Source: Anaeromyxobacter paludicola
GTDB taxonomy: Bacteria; Myxococcota; Myxococcia; Myxococcales; Anaeromyxobacteraceae
Direction: 5' to 3'
DNA: 64,000 nucleotides
Assembly (NCBI RefSeq): GCF_023169965.1
Contig: NZ_AP025592.1
Location: 3,844,001-3,908,000, forward strand
Made by a program: the position numbers and the translations under genes
Shown here: positions 41,164 through 53,164 of the stretch, in pieces
How positions within the stretch are numbered: position 1 is the stretch's first letter
Layout: each line of letters starts with the position of its first letter
The notes under the pieces: generated by a model
What the model saw: the letters and a program-made list of their open reading frames with translations, nothing else
The model's database searches: none
What the model was told of the DNA's origin: nothing

Positions 41164-42908
41164 GGCTTCCCCGGTCCCGGCGAGGACGCCGGCTCGGCGG
41201 CCTGCGGCGGCTCGCCCTCGATGGCGAGGTCGAGGAGGGCGGCCTTCTCGCGGACTTCGAGCCGCACCGCGATCGACTTCAAATGGGACGCCGGCTCGAC
41301 GAACCGCTCGGCGAGCGACCGCATCACGAAGCCGTCGGGGCCGGTGCCGTACGCCTCGGGCGGGAGCGCCCGCGCGCTCCGCACCAGGTTGCCCGGGTCG
41401 AGCACCAGCGCGCCCGGGCCGTCGCGGAGCAGGTCGCGCGCGCCGGGGCTCGGGGCCGCGTAGCCGGCGCCCTGGCCCTCGACGCGGGCGAGGAGGGCCT
41501 CGAAGCGGCCGGGCCCGCCGGCGGCGAGGAGCCGGTCGCCGCGCAGGGCCACCGTGAGCGCGTCGCCGCCCCAGGGGAGGCGGACCGCGCCGGGCGGGAG
41601 CGGGCGGGCCGGGGGCTGTGGCGGGCTCGGGGCCGCCGCCTTCGCCGCCACGGCCTTGGCCGCCGCGGCCCCGCGGGCGGGGCGCCCCTTGGCGCGCGCG
41701 GGCGCCGCCGGGGGCGGGCTCCCGAAGCCGAGGGCGCGGGCGAGCTCGGGCAGCCGCGCCACCAGCGGCTCCAGCCGCGAGGGCTCCTTCACCCGCGCCG
41801 CGAAGGTGAGGTGCAGGAGCCGGAAGGGGTCGGAGAGGACGTACTCCCAGCCGCGCGCCGAGAGGTGCGCCACGTCGAAGCTCGGCGCGAGCGAGAGCGA
41901 CACCGCCGCGCCGGGCGCGAGCTGGTCCCAGAGCTGCGAGGAGAGGTCCACCCTGGCCACCGCGAGCCGCTCGCGCGCCGCCGCCGGCAGGGCGTACCCG
42001 ACGCGCCGCCCGAGCGCGGAGGGGTCGCCGCCGAAGCGGGCCGCGAGGAGGGCGTCCTCCGGGAGCAGGGCGAGCTCGGCCGCGCCGGCGCGCCGGTCCA
42101 CCCCCGCCACCTCGCGCCAGACCACCGCCCGCTCCGGCGAGAGCGGCAGCACCGCGCGCAGCGCGAGGAGGCGGTCGCTGGCGCGCGCCCCCACGAGCAG
42201 GCCGTCGCGCAGGAGCGCCACCGGCTTCACCGCCGCCGAGGCGGGCGGCGCCCAGAAGAGCGCGGCCTGATCCCGGCCCGCCGCGTCGCGGGCCTCCGCG
42301 AACGGGGCCGAGGCGGCGAGCGACTCCGCCTGCGCGATCCCGGCCGCGCCGCGGACGGCGTCCTCGCTGCTCGGGCCGGTCGCGAGCAGCGCGTAGCGCG
42401 AGGCGTAGGCGAAGGCGAGCACCGGCGGGCCGCCCGGGTCCTTCCGGAGCGCCTCCACCGTGACCGCGCCGGAGGTGGCGCGGCCGCGTGCGGTGGCGCC
42501 GGTCCGGTCGCGGGCGAGCCGCGTCAGGGTGTCCTCGAACCGCCGCTCGTCGGCGATGGGCATCACCAGCACGAGCGGCTGCCCGGGGCCGGCGGCGAGG
42601 GCGGCGCCGCGGGCCGGGTCGAAGCCGGCCGCCTCGAGCCCGCGCCGGTCGAGCGGATCGAACCCGAGCTGGGACCGGAGCCCGTCCACCGTCTCCATGA
42701 GCGACCCGGCCGCGGGGTAGGAGCGGGCGGCGCGGGCCAGGGCGGCGAGCTGCTCGGCGCCGCGCCCCAGCTCCGGCAGGACCACCGCGAAGGGCGCGCT
42801 CGCCGGGAGCCAGCGCTCGGGGGGCGCGCCCTGCTCGCGCGGAGCGCCGCAGCGCGCGCAGCCGGACAGGGCGAGGAGCGTCGCCGTGAGGGTGGCGATT
42901 GCGCGCAT
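41160..42908 (-). CDS. Lipoprotein of unknown function in an ABC operon
   Basis: 582 aa from ATG 42908. Lipobox LLALSGC with Cys at 17. The mature part has an N-terminal region (about 25-340) with repeated segments of the type LPASAPFAVVLPELGRGAEQL and AYASRYALLATGPSSEDAVRG, suggesting two related alpha/beta halves, as in DUF3352-type proteins. An Ala/Lys/Pro linker (about 400-440) precedes a smaller C-terminal domain. No enzyme motif. First gene of the lipoprotein-ATPase-permease operon, so it is probably the periplasmic partner or cargo of that ABC system. Confidence 0.72.
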   Translation of the reverse strand: MRAIATLTATLLALSGCARCGAPREQGAPPERWLPASAPFAVVLPELGRGAEQLAALARAARSYPAAGSLMETVDGLRSQLGFDPLDRRGLEAAGFDPARGAALAAGPGQPLVLVMPIADERRFEDTLTRLARDRTGATARGRATSGAVTVEALRKDPGGPPVLAFAYASRYALLATGPSSEDAVRGAAGIAQAESLAASAPFAEARDAAGRDQAALFWAPPASAAVKPVALLRDGLLVGARASDRLLALRAVLPLSPERAVVWREVAGVDRRAGAAELALLPEDALLAARFGGDPSALGRRVGYALPAAARERLAVARVDLSSQLWDQLAPGAAVSLSLAPSFDVAHLSARGWEYVLSDPFRLLHLTFAARVKEPSRLEPLVARLPELARALGFGSPPPAAPARAKGRPARGAAAAKAVAAKAAAPSPPQPPARPLPPGAVRLPWGGDALTVALRGDRLLAAGGPGRFEALLARVEGQGAGYAAPSPGARDLLRDGPGALVLDPGNLVRSARALPPEAYGTGPDGFVMRSLAERFVEPASHLKSIAVRLEVREKAALLDLAIEGEPPQAAEPASSPGPGKP

Positions 42909-42942
42909 GGTGCGGTTCTATCATGCTAGAAAACCGCCGCTC

Positions 42943-43557
42943 ATGATCTTCAACCTGGAGGACGACGCGCCCCTCGCGCTCGACCACTTCCCCGACTGGA
43001 ATCACCGGTTCGGGGAGGCGGCGCAGGGGCTGGAGCTCGAGATCGGGTCGGGGCACGGCGGGTACGCGCTCGGCTTCGCCAAGGCCCGCCCCGGGCGCGC
43101 CCTCGTCGCCGTCGAGCAGCGGAAGAAGTTCGCCGAGGAGCTCCGGCAGAAGCTCGAGGTCCGCGGCCACGCGAACGTCCTCGCGCTCCAGGGCGACGCC
43201 CGGCTGCTCGCCCCGCGCCTCTTCCGCGCCGGCACCCTCGCCGCGGTCCACGTCCACTTCCCCGACCCCTGGTGGAAGCGGCGCCACCACCGGCGCCGGC
43301 TGGTGGACGACGCGATGTCCGGGCTGATCCTCCGGCTGCTGCGCCCGGGCGGCCTCCTCGACTTCCGCACCGACGTGGAGCGCTACGCCCGGGACGCCAT
43401 CGTGCGGCTCGAGGAGGTCGGGTTCGAGAACCTGTGCGGCGAGGGCGCCTTCGCCCCCCACGATCCCGCCGAGATCCCCTCCACCCGCGAGAAGCGGTAC
43501 CTCGCCACCGGCCAGCCGGTGTGGCGGCTGCGGCTCGCCCGGCCCTGTGTTATCTAA
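42943..43557 (+). CDS. trmB: tRNA (guanine-N7-)-methyltransferase
   Basis: 204 aa from ATG 42943. SAM-dependent methylation of G46 in the tRNA variable loop. SAM motif ELEIGSGHGGYALGFA (about 30-45), VAVEQRKKFAEEL, LQGDARLLAPRLF and the TrmB signature HVHFPDPWWKRRHHRRRLV. An in-frame ATG at 42886 lies within the divergent lipoprotein gene. The divergent start gap is only 34 bases (TATCATGCTAGAAA, 42919-42932, may be the -10 region), so the promoter overlaps the neighbour and the transcript is nearly leaderless. Confidence 0.94.
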   Translation: MIFNLEDDAPLALDHFPDWNHRFGEAAQGLELEIGSGHGGYALGFAKARPGRALVAVEQRKKFAEELRQKLEVRGHANVLALQGDARLLAPRLFRAGTLAAVHVHFPDPWWKRRHHRRRLVDDAMSGLILRLLRPGGLLDFRTDVERYARDAIVRLEEVGFENLCGEGAFAPHDPAEIPSTREKRYLATGQPVWRLRLARPCVI

Positions 43558-43581
43558 GCCCGTCCTCCCCTGGAAAACGCC

Positions 43582-46257
<2,676 letters not shown>

Positions 46258-46294
46258 CGCGAGTCAAGCCCCGGGCCGGTCCGGGGCCCTCGCG
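46258..46294 (+). terminator. Hairpin downstream of alaS
   Basis: Outer arms GCGAG (46259-46263) and CTCGC (46289-46293), inner arms GCCCCGG (46268-46274) and CCGGGGC (46281-46287). It begins immediately after the alaS stop codon and precedes the next gene by about 45 bases. Confidence 0.6.
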
Positions 46295-46338
46295 CGCCGA
46301 TTGACCCGCGCGCGGGAGCGGCCCTACCATTCGCTGCG

Positions 46339-46722
46339 GTGGACACGCCCTCGCAGCGCACCCGCGCACGCCGCTACGCCGGCCCGGTCGTCGAGCTCGA
46401 ACGGGCCCGCGACGATCGCCGCCTGCGCGACTGCCACGCGCGGCTGCGCGAGGTGGTCGAGGTGAACCGGAAGGCGCTCGGCGGCCTCTTCCAGTCGGGG
46501 CTCATCTACACGCGCCACGGGGCGCGGCTCGGCCGCGACCTGCTCCTCGCCCAGCAGCACCTCATCAAGGTCCGCGAGCTCCTGGCCCGCCTCGGCGAGC
46601 TGGGAGAGCGGCCGGAGGAGGGCGGCGAGGGGGCGCTCCTGTACCGGCAGGTGCAGGTGCTGCTCGCGCGCACCGCCGAGCTGACCGCGCGCTCCGACGG
46701 GGTGCTCGCGCGCGAGCGGTGA
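46339..46722 (+). CDS. Hypothetical protein, 127 aa, helical
   Basis: From GTG 46339. Entirely helical and charged (ELERARDDRRLRDCHARLRE; EVVEVNRKALGGLFQSGLIY; LGRDLLLAQQHLIKVRELLA; YRQVQVLLARTAELTARSDG), with an Arg-rich N-terminus. Single Cys, no signal, no catalytic motif. The four-helix pattern could be a bundle or coiled-coil scaffold. I do not recognise the family. It lies between alaS and a histidine kinase, 10 bases before the latter, so may belong to the kinase operon. Confidence 0.65.
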   Translation: MDTPSQRTRARRYAGPVVELERARDDRRLRDCHARLREVVEVNRKALGGLFQSGLIYTRHGARLGRDLLLAQQHLIKVRELLARLGELGERPEEGGEGALLYRQVQVLLARTAELTARSDGVLARER

Positions 46723-46732
46723 ACCTGTCTTG

Positions 46733-48547
46733 ATGCGGCCCGCCATGCGCGCCGACCCGACGCTCCCGCCACGCCCCAACCTGCGCGAGTCCGCGGCGTG
46801 GGCGGTGCTGCTCGCCGGCCTGCTCGCCACCGGCGTCGCGGTGCGCGTCGTGACCGCCTCGATCGAGGCCGAGCAGCGCGCCCGGTTCTCCGAGCTGGCG
46901 GCGGTGCTGGAGGGCGACGTCCGCGCCCGGCTCGAGGCCTACCTCGCCCTCCTGCGCGGCACCCGCGGCCTGTTCGCCGAGGGGCACGAGCCGACCCCGG
47001 CGGAGGGGGCGGCGCTGGTGCGCAGCCTCGAGCTCGAGAGCCACTACCCCGGCATCCAGGGCGTCGGGTTCTCGAAGCTGCTCCGGCCCGACGAGCTGGC
47101 GGCGCACGTCGCGCGGGAGCGCGCCGTCGGCCGCGCCGGCTACCGCGTCTGGCCGACCGACCCGCGGCCGGTCTACACGAGCGTGGTCTGGCTCGAGCCG
47201 CTCGACTGGCGCAACCAGCGCGCCATCGGCTACGACATGTTCTCGGAGGCGCGGCGGCGGGCGGCGATGGAGCGGGCCCGCGACACCGGCCTGCCCTCGG
47301 CCACGGGGAAGGTCGTGCTGGTGCAGGAGGCGGGGACGGAGCGCCAGCCGGGGGTCCTGGTCTACCTGCCGGTCTACCGCGGCCAGCCCAGGACCGTCGC
47401 CGAGCGGCGGGAGCGGCTCGTCGGCTGGGTGTACGCGCCGTTCCGGGCCGACGACCTCCTGCGGGCCATCCTCGGGGCGGGCGGCGCGCCCCGGCTCGAC
47501 CTCGAGGTCTACGACGGCGAGCGGGTGGAGCCCGGGGCGGTGCTCTTCGACCAGGACCCGAGACCCATCGCGGAGGGCGCCGGCGGGATGACGCGCGTCA
47601 CCCGCCTCGAGGTGGCCGGGCGGATCTGGACCGTCCTCTTCGCGGCGCCCGGCGGGGTGGGGCCCCGCTCCACCCAGCGGCTCCCGGCGGCGGTGGCGAT
47701 GGCCGGCCTCGCCTTCTCGCTGCTCGGGTTCGGGGTGGTGCGCGCGCAGGTCCGCGGGCGGGCCGCCGCCGAGGAGGCCGGGCGGCGGCAGGCGGAGCTC
47801 GCGGCGGAGAACGCGCAGCTGCTGGCGCAGGCGCAGGAGGCGGTGCAGGCGCGCAACGAGTTCATCTCCCTCGCCTCGCACGAGCTCAAGACGCCGCTCA
47901 CGGCGCTCCGGCTCCAGGCCCACGCGCTGGCGCGCAACGCGAGCGGCCTCGCGCCCGAGGTCCTGCAGGCCCGCACCGAGGCCATCCGGCGCAGCACCGA
48001 CCGAATGGCGCGGCTGGTGGAGACGCTGCTCGACATCTCGCGCATCGCCGCCGGCGGGCTCTCCCTCGAGCCGCAGGACGCCGACCTCGCGCAGGTGGTG
48101 CAGGACGTGGCCGAGCGCTTCGCCGACGAGGCGCAGCGGTCGGGGTGCCAGCTCGTGGTGATCGCGCCCCCGGCGCTCGTCGGCCGCTGGGACCCGCTCC
48201 GGCTCGACCACGTGGTCACGAACCTCATCGGCAACGCGGTCAAGTACGGGCCGGGGCAGCCGGTCGAGGTGATCCTGGAGGAGGTGGCGGACCGGGCCCG
48301 CCTCACCGTGCGCGACCGCGGCATCGGCATCGCCCCCGCCGACCAGCAGCGCATCTTCGAGCGCTTCGAGCGGGCGGTCTCCGGGAGCTCCTTCGGCGGC
48401 TTCGGGCTGGGGCTCTGGATCGTGCGCCAGACGGTGGAGGCGCACGGCGGCACCATCGCCGTGGAGAGCGAGCCCGGCGAGGGCGCCACCTTCACCGTCG
48501 AGCTGCCCCGCTCCGGCCCCCCGGCGCCGGCGCCGCGCCCCGCTTAG
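46733..48547 (+). CDS. CHASE-domain sensor histidine kinase
   Basis: 604 aa from ATG 46733. Membrane helix 1 (AAWAVLLAGLLATGVAVRVV, about 21-40), a periplasmic CHASE domain (about 65-290; HYPGIQGVGFSKLL, RAIGYDMFSEARRRAAMERA), membrane helix 2 (VAMAGLAFSLLGFGVV, about 320-335), a short coiled coil and a HisKA domain with the phosphorylatable His at about 383 in SLASHELKTPLTALR. HATPase: N-box NLIGNAVKYGPG (about 497), DRGIGIAPAD (about 528) and GGFGLGLWIV (about 557). No response regulator is adjacent, so it is an orphan kinase. It lies 9 bases before lhr. The CHASE ligand is unknown. Confidence 0.92.
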   Translation: MRPAMRADPTLPPRPNLRESAAWAVLLAGLLATGVAVRVVTASIEAEQRARFSELAAVLEGDVRARLEAYLALLRGTRGLFAEGHEPTPAEGAALVRSLELESHYPGIQGVGFSKLLRPDELAAHVARERAVGRAGYRVWPTDPRPVYTSVVWLEPLDWRNQRAIGYDMFSEARRRAAMERARDTGLPSATGKVVLVQEAGTERQPGVLVYLPVYRGQPRTVAERRERLVGWVYAPFRADDLLRAILGAGGAPRLDLEVYDGERVEPGAVLFDQDPRPIAEGAGGMTRVTRLEVAGRIWTVLFAAPGGVGPRSTQRLPAAVAMAGLAFSLLGFGVVRAQVRGRAAAEEAGRRQAELAAENAQLLAQAQEAVQARNEFISLASHELKTPLTALRLQAHALARNASGLAPEVLQARTEAIRRSTDRMARLVETLLDISRIAAGGLSLEPQDADLAQVVQDVAERFADEAQRSGCQLVVIAPPALVGRWDPLRLDHVVTNLIGNAVKYGPGQPVEVILEEVADRARLTVRDRGIGIAPADQQRIFERFERAVSGSSFGGFGLGLWIVRQTVEAHGGTIAVESEPGEGATFTVELPRSGPPAPAPRPA

Positions 48548-48556
48548 ACCTCCGGG

Positions 48557-51500
48557 ATGGCCTCGGGCGACGCCCCATCGCTCTTCCACCCCGCCGTCGC
48601 GGAGTGGTTCGCGCGCTCGTTCCCCGCGCCGACGCGGGCGCAGTCCCTCTCCTGGCCCCCCATCCGCCGCGGCGAGAGCACGCTGCTCCTCGCGCCGACC
48701 GGCAGCGGCAAGACCCTCGCGGCCTTCCTCTCCTGCCTCGACCGGCTGATGTTCTCCCCCGAGCCGCCGAAGCGCGAGCGGCTCAAGGTGCTCTACGTGT
48801 CGCCGCTCAAGGCGCTGGCCGTGGACGTGGAGCGGAACCTGCGCGCCCCGCTGGCCGGCATCGCCCGGGTGGCGGCCGCGCGCGGCGATCCGCACCGGAT
48901 CCCCGAGGTCGGGGTCCGCACCGGGGACACGCCGGCCCGGGAGCGGGCCAGGTTCCGGCGCGCCCCCTCCGACGTCCTCATCACCACGCCGGAGTCGCTC
49001 TACCTCCTGCTCACCTCGCAGGCCCGCGAGGCGCTCCGGACGGTGGAGCTCGTCATCGTGGACGAGATCCACGCGCTCGTGCCGGGCAAGCGCGGCGCCC
49101 ACCTCGCCCTCTCGCTCGAGCGGCTCGAGGCGCTCTGCGGCCGGCGGCTGCAGCGGGTGGGGCTCTCGGCGACGCAGCGGCCGCTCGAGGAGGTGGCCCG
49201 CTTCCTCGGCGGGGCCGAGGCGCCGGGGGAGGGGGGCGCCCCGCCGCGCTGGCGGCCGGTCACGGTGGTGGACGCCGGGTCGCGCAAGCCGCTCGAGCTC
49301 ACGGTCGAGGTGCCGGTCGAGGACATGGCGCGGCTCGGCGCGCCGCTCGACCTCCCCGGCGGCTCGGCCGCGGCCGGGCCGGCGCGGGCCTCGATCTGGA
49401 CCGCCATCCACCCGCGGCTGCTCGCGCTCGTGCGCGCCCACCGGACCACGCTCGTCTTCGTGAACAGCCGGCGCGTGGCCGAGCGGCTCGCCGCGGCCCT
49501 GAACGAGCTCGCCGGCGAGGTCCTGGTCCACGCCCACCACGGCTCGATCGCGCGGCCGCAGCGGGTCCAGATCGAGAGCGAGCTCAAGGCGGGGCGGGTG
49601 CGCGGGCTCGTCGCCACCTCCTCGCTCGAGCTCGGCATCGACATGGGGTCGGTGGACCTGGTGGTCCAGATCGAGGCGCCGCCGTCGGTGGCGAGCGGGC
49701 TGCAGCGGATCGGCCGCGCCGGCCACCAGGTGGACGCGCCGAGCGTCGGGGTGGTCTTCCCCAAGTACCGGGCCGACCTCGTGGCCTGCGCGGCGGTGGT
49801 GGCGGCGATGCGCGAGGGGGCGGTGGAGGCCATCCGGTTCCCGCGCAACCCGCTCGACGTGCTCGCGCAGCAGATCGTGGCGATGGTCTCGTTCGAGGAC
49901 CAGCCGGTGGAGGCGCTCTTCGCCACCGTCCGCCGCGCCGCCGGCTTCGCCGAGCTCCCCCGGAGCGTCTTCGACGGCGTGCTCGACATGCTCTCGGGCC
50001 GCTACCCCTCGGAGCAGTTCTCCGAGCTCCGGCCGCGGCTCACCTGGGACCGGGCCGCCGGCGCGCTGCGGGCGCGCGAGGGGGCGCGGCGCATCGCGGT
50101 CGCGAACGGCGGCACCATCCCCGACCGCGGGCTCTACGGCGTGTTCCTGGCCGGCGGAGAGAAGGGGCAGGCCCGGATCGGCGAGCTCGACGAGGAGATG
50201 GTCTTCGAGTCGCGGGAGGGCGAGACCTTCGTCCTCGGCGCCTCCACCTGGCGCATCGAGGAGATCACGCACGACCGGGTGCTCGTCTCGCCCGCGCCCG
50301 GCGAGCCGGGGAAGATGCCCTTCTGGCACGGCGACGCCGCGGGGCGGCCGCTCGAGCTGGGGCGGCGCATCGGCCGCCTCACCCGCGAGCTGCGCGCCCT
50401 GCCGCGCGCCGCGGCGCTGGAGCGGCTCGGCCGCGAGCACGCCCTCGACCCGCGGGCCGCCGAGAACCTGCTCCGCTTCCTCGACGACCAGGCGGCGGCG
50501 GTGGGCGCGGTGCCGGACGACCGGACGGTGGTGGTGGAGCGGTTCCGCGACGAGCTCGGCGACTGGCGCGTGTGCGTCCTCACGCCCTTCGGCGGGCGGG
50601 TGCTCGCGCCCTGGGCCCTGGCGGCGTCGGCGCGCGCCCGCTCCATCCTCGGGGTGGAGGCGGAGACGCTCTGGACCGACGACGGCTTCGCGGTGCGGCT
50701 CCCCGATCTCGAGGCGGCCCCGGACCCGGCCTTCCTCCTGCCGGAGCCGGAGGAGGTGCAGGACCTCGTCTCGCGCGAGCTCGGCGGCACCGCCCTCTTC
50801 GCCGGCCGCTTCCGCGAGGTGGCGGCGCGGGCGCTGCTCCTGCCCCGGCGCCGCCCCGGCGGCCGCACCCCGCTCTGGCAGCAGCGCAAGCGCGCCGGCG
50901 ACCTGCTCGCGGTGGCCGCCGGCTACCCGGCCTTCCCCATGCTGCTCGAGACCTGGCGCGAGTGCCTGCAGGACCTCTTCGACCTCCCGGCGCTGGCGGA
51001 GCTGCTCGGCCAGGTGCGGTCGCGGCAGGTGCGCGTCGTCACCGCCGACCCGGCCGCGCCGTCGCCGTTCGCCGCCTCGGTCCTGTTCGGCTTCATGGCG
51101 AGCTTCATCTACGACGGCGACGCCCCGCTCGCCGAGCGCCGGGCCCAGGCCCTCGCCATCGACCAGGCCCAGCTCCGGGAGCTGCTGGGCGAGGCGGAAC
51201 TGCGCGAGCTCCTCGACGAGGCCGCGCTGGCGCAGGTGGAGGCGCGGCTGCAGCTCCTCGAGCCGGAGCTGCGGGCGAGGAGCGCCGACGGGGTGGCCGA
51301 CCTGCTGCTCCGGCTCGGCGACCTCTCGCGCGCCGAGCTCGAGCGGCGCTGCGCCAGCCCCGCGGTGGCGGCCGAGGTGGAGCGGCTGGTGCGCGAGGGG
51401 CGCGCCCTGCCGGTGCGGGTGGCGGGCGAGGCGCGCTACATCGCGGTGGAGGACGCGGCCCGCTACCGCGACGCGCTCGGGACGCCGCTCCCGCCCCTCG

Positions 51501-53083
51501 TGCCGGCGCCGTTCCTGGAGCCGGCGCCGGACGCGCTGGGCGAGCTCTGCGCCCGCTTCGCGCGCCGCCACGCGCCGTTCGCGTCGAGCGCGCTCGCGGC
51601 CCGCTTCGGCCTCGGCGTGGCGGTGGCCGAGGCGGCGCTGGAGCGGCTCGCCGCGAAGGGGCGGGTGCTCGAGGGCGCCTTCCGGCCGCACGGGGCCGGG
51701 CGCGAGTGGTGCGACCCGGAGGTGCTGCGGGCGGTGCGGCGCCGCTCCCTCTCCCGGCTGCGGGCCGAGATCGAGCCGGCCGAGCCGGCGGCTCTCTCCC
51801 GCGCGCTCCTCTCCTGGCAGGGGGTGCTGCGCCCCGCGCGCGCCGGCCCGGACGCGATCCTCGACGCGGTGGAGAAGCTGCAGGGCGCGCCGCTCCCGGC
51901 GTCGCTCCTCGAGACCGAGCTCCTGCCGGCGCGCGTCGAGGGGTACCGGCGCGGCGACCTCGACGCGCTCGCGGCCGCGGGCGAGGTGCGCTGGGTGGGC
52001 GTCGAGCCCATCGGCGAGCGCGACGGCCGGGTGGCGCTCTACCTCGCGGACGCGCTGCCGCGGCTCCTGCCGCCCCTGCGCGCCGACGCCGCCGCGCCGC
52101 CCGCCGGGCGCGAGGCGGCCATCCTCGCCGCGCTCGCCCTGCGCGGGGCGTCCTTCTTCCCGGAGCTGCACGCGGCGGCGGGCGGCGGCTACGAGGGGCA
52201 GACGGTGGACGCGCTCTGGGGGCTCGTCTGGCGCGGGCTCGTGACCAACGACGGCTTCGGGCCGCTGCGCGCCTACGCGGAGCAGGGGGCGGTGCGGCGC
52301 GAGCGGGCCCGGCTCGAGGCGCGCGCTCCCTTCCGCTCCCGACGGGCGGCGCCGCCCGCGGCGGGCGGGCGCTGGACGCTGATCGAGCCGCGGCGGCCGG
52401 GCGCGACCGGACCGGGCCCGACCGCCTGGAGCGCCGGGATGGCCCAGCAGCTCCTCCTCCGCTACGGCCTCGTCACCCGCGAGGTGGCGCAGCTCGAGGG
52501 GCTGCCCGGCGGCTTCGGCGCCGTCTACGAGGTGCTGCGGCGGCTCGAGGAGGCGGGCCGGATCCGGCGCGGCTACTTCGTCGCCGGGGTGGGCGCCATG
52601 CAGTTCGCGCAGCCGGGCGCGCTCGACCTGCTCCGCTCGCTCCGGCAGCCGGGGGAGGAGCCGGAGGTGGTGACGCTCTCCGCCGCCGACCCGGCGAGCC
52701 CGTGGGGCGGGCTCCTCGCCTGGCCGGAGAGCGCGTCGGGCCGCCGGCCGGCGCGGGCGGCCGGGGCGAGGGTGGTGCTGGTGGACGGGGCGCTCGCCGC
52801 CTGGGTGGCGCGCGGCGGCCGGCAGCTCCTCGCCTTCCTGCCCGAGCTCGAGCCCGACCGCTCGCGGGTGGGCGCCGCGGTGGCGTCCACGCTGGCGGCG
52901 GCGGCGCGGGCGGCGCTGGCCCGCCGCGAGGCCACGCTCCTCGCCGAGATCGACGGCCGGCCCGCGGGGGAGCACCCGCTCGCGGCCTGGCTCGTGGCCG
53001 CCGGCTTCCAGCCCTCTCCGGCCGGGCTGCAGTTCACCTGGCGGAGCCCGGCGGCGCGGGCGCCCTCCGCGCCGGTGCACTGA
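48557..53083 (+). CDS. lhr: Large ATP-dependent helicase Lhr
   Basis: 1508 aa, like the long form in E. coli (1538). SF2 helicase core: Q-like motif FPAPTRAQSLSWPPIRRGES, Walker A LLLAPTGSGKTLAAF (about 43-57), DEIH in VIVDEIHALVPGKRG, SATQRPLEEV, VFVNSRRVAER, HHGSIARPQR, and LQRIGRAGHQVDAP (motif VI). Next come the winged-helix and beta-barrel Lhr-core domains (to about 870), and a long C-terminal domain (about 870-1508) with further winged-helix-like parts, as in the full-length Lhr class. A 3'-5' DNA/RNA helicase, implicated in repair. Starts 9 bases after the kinase gene. Confidence 0.93.
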   Translation: MASGDAPSLFHPAVAEWFARSFPAPTRAQSLSWPPIRRGESTLLLAPTGSGKTLAAFLSCLDRLMFSPEPPKRERLKVLYVSPLKALAVDVERNLRAPLAGIARVAAARGDPHRIPEVGVRTGDTPARERARFRRAPSDVLITTPESLYLLLTSQAREALRTVELVIVDEIHALVPGKRGAHLALSLERLEALCGRRLQRVGLSATQRPLEEVARFLGGAEAPGEGGAPPRWRPVTVVDAGSRKPLELTVEVPVEDMARLGAPLDLPGGSAAAGPARASIWTAIHPRLLALVRAHRTTLVFVNSRRVAERLAAALNELAGEVLVHAHHGSIARPQRVQIESELKAGRVRGLVATSSLELGIDMGSVDLVVQIEAPPSVASGLQRIGRAGHQVDAPSVGVVFPKYRADLVACAAVVAAMREGAVEAIRFPRNPLDVLAQQIVAMVSFEDQPVEALFATVRRAAGFAELPRSVFDGVLDMLSGRYPSEQFSELRPRLTWDRAAGALRAREGARRIAVANGGTIPDRGLYGVFLAGGEKGQARIGELDEEMVFESREGETFVLGASTWRIEEITHDRVLVSPAPGEPGKMPFWHGDAAGRPLELGRRIGRLTRELRALPRAAALERLGREHALDPRAAENLLRFLDDQAAAVGAVPDDRTVVVERFRDELGDWRVCVLTPFGGRVLAPWALAASARARSILGVEAETLWTDDGFAVRLPDLEAAPDPAFLLPEPEEVQDLVSRELGGTALFAGRFREVAARALLLPRRRPGGRTPLWQQRKRAGDLLAVAAGYPAFPMLLETWRECLQDLFDLPALAELLGQVRSRQVRVVTADPAAPSPFAASVLFGFMASFIYDGDAPLAERRAQALAIDQAQLRELLGEAELRELLDEAALAQVEARLQLLEPELRARSADGVADLLLRLGDLSRAELERRCASPAVAAEVERLVREGRALPVRVAGEARYIAVEDAARYRDALGTPLPPLVPAPFLEPAPDALGELCARFARRHAPFASSALAARFGLGVAVAEAALERLAAKGRVLEGAFRPHGAGREWCDPEVLRAVRRRSLSRLRAEIEPAEPAALSRALLSWQGVLRPARAGPDAILDAVEKLQGAPLPASLLETELLPARVEGYRRGDLDALAAAGEVRWVGVEPIGERDGRVALYLADALPRLLPPLRADAAAPPAGREAAILAALALRGASFFPELHAAAGGGYEGQTVDALWGLVWRGLVTNDGFGPLRAYAEQGAVRRERARLEARAPFRSRRAAPPAAGGRWTLIEPRRPGATGPGPTAWSAGMAQQLLLRYGLVTREVAQLEGLPGGFGAVYEVLRRLEEAGRIRRGYFVAGVGAMQFAQPGALDLLRSLRQPGEEPEVVTLSAADPASPWGGLLAWPESASGRRPARAAGARVVLVDGALAAWVARGGRQLLAFLPELEPDRSRVGAAVASTLAAAARAALARREATLLAEIDGRPAGEHPLAAWLVAAGFQPSPAGLQFTWRSPAARAPSAPVH

Positions 53084-53085
53084 CG

Positions 53086-53139
53086 CCGAGGGCGGCCGAG
53101 AGACGAGGAGGGCGGCCGCGTCGCCGCGACCGCCCTCGG
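53086..53139. terminator. Bidirectional terminator between lhr and ftsZ
   Basis: CCGAGGGCGG (53086-53095) pairs perfectly with CCGCCCTCGG (53130-53139). A second GAGGGCGG (53108-53115) offers an alternative, shorter stem with the same right arm. It lies between the convergent lhr and ftsZ genes. Confidence 0.65.
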
Positions 53140-53164
53140 GATGCTGCCGGGCCGCGAGGCCGCG

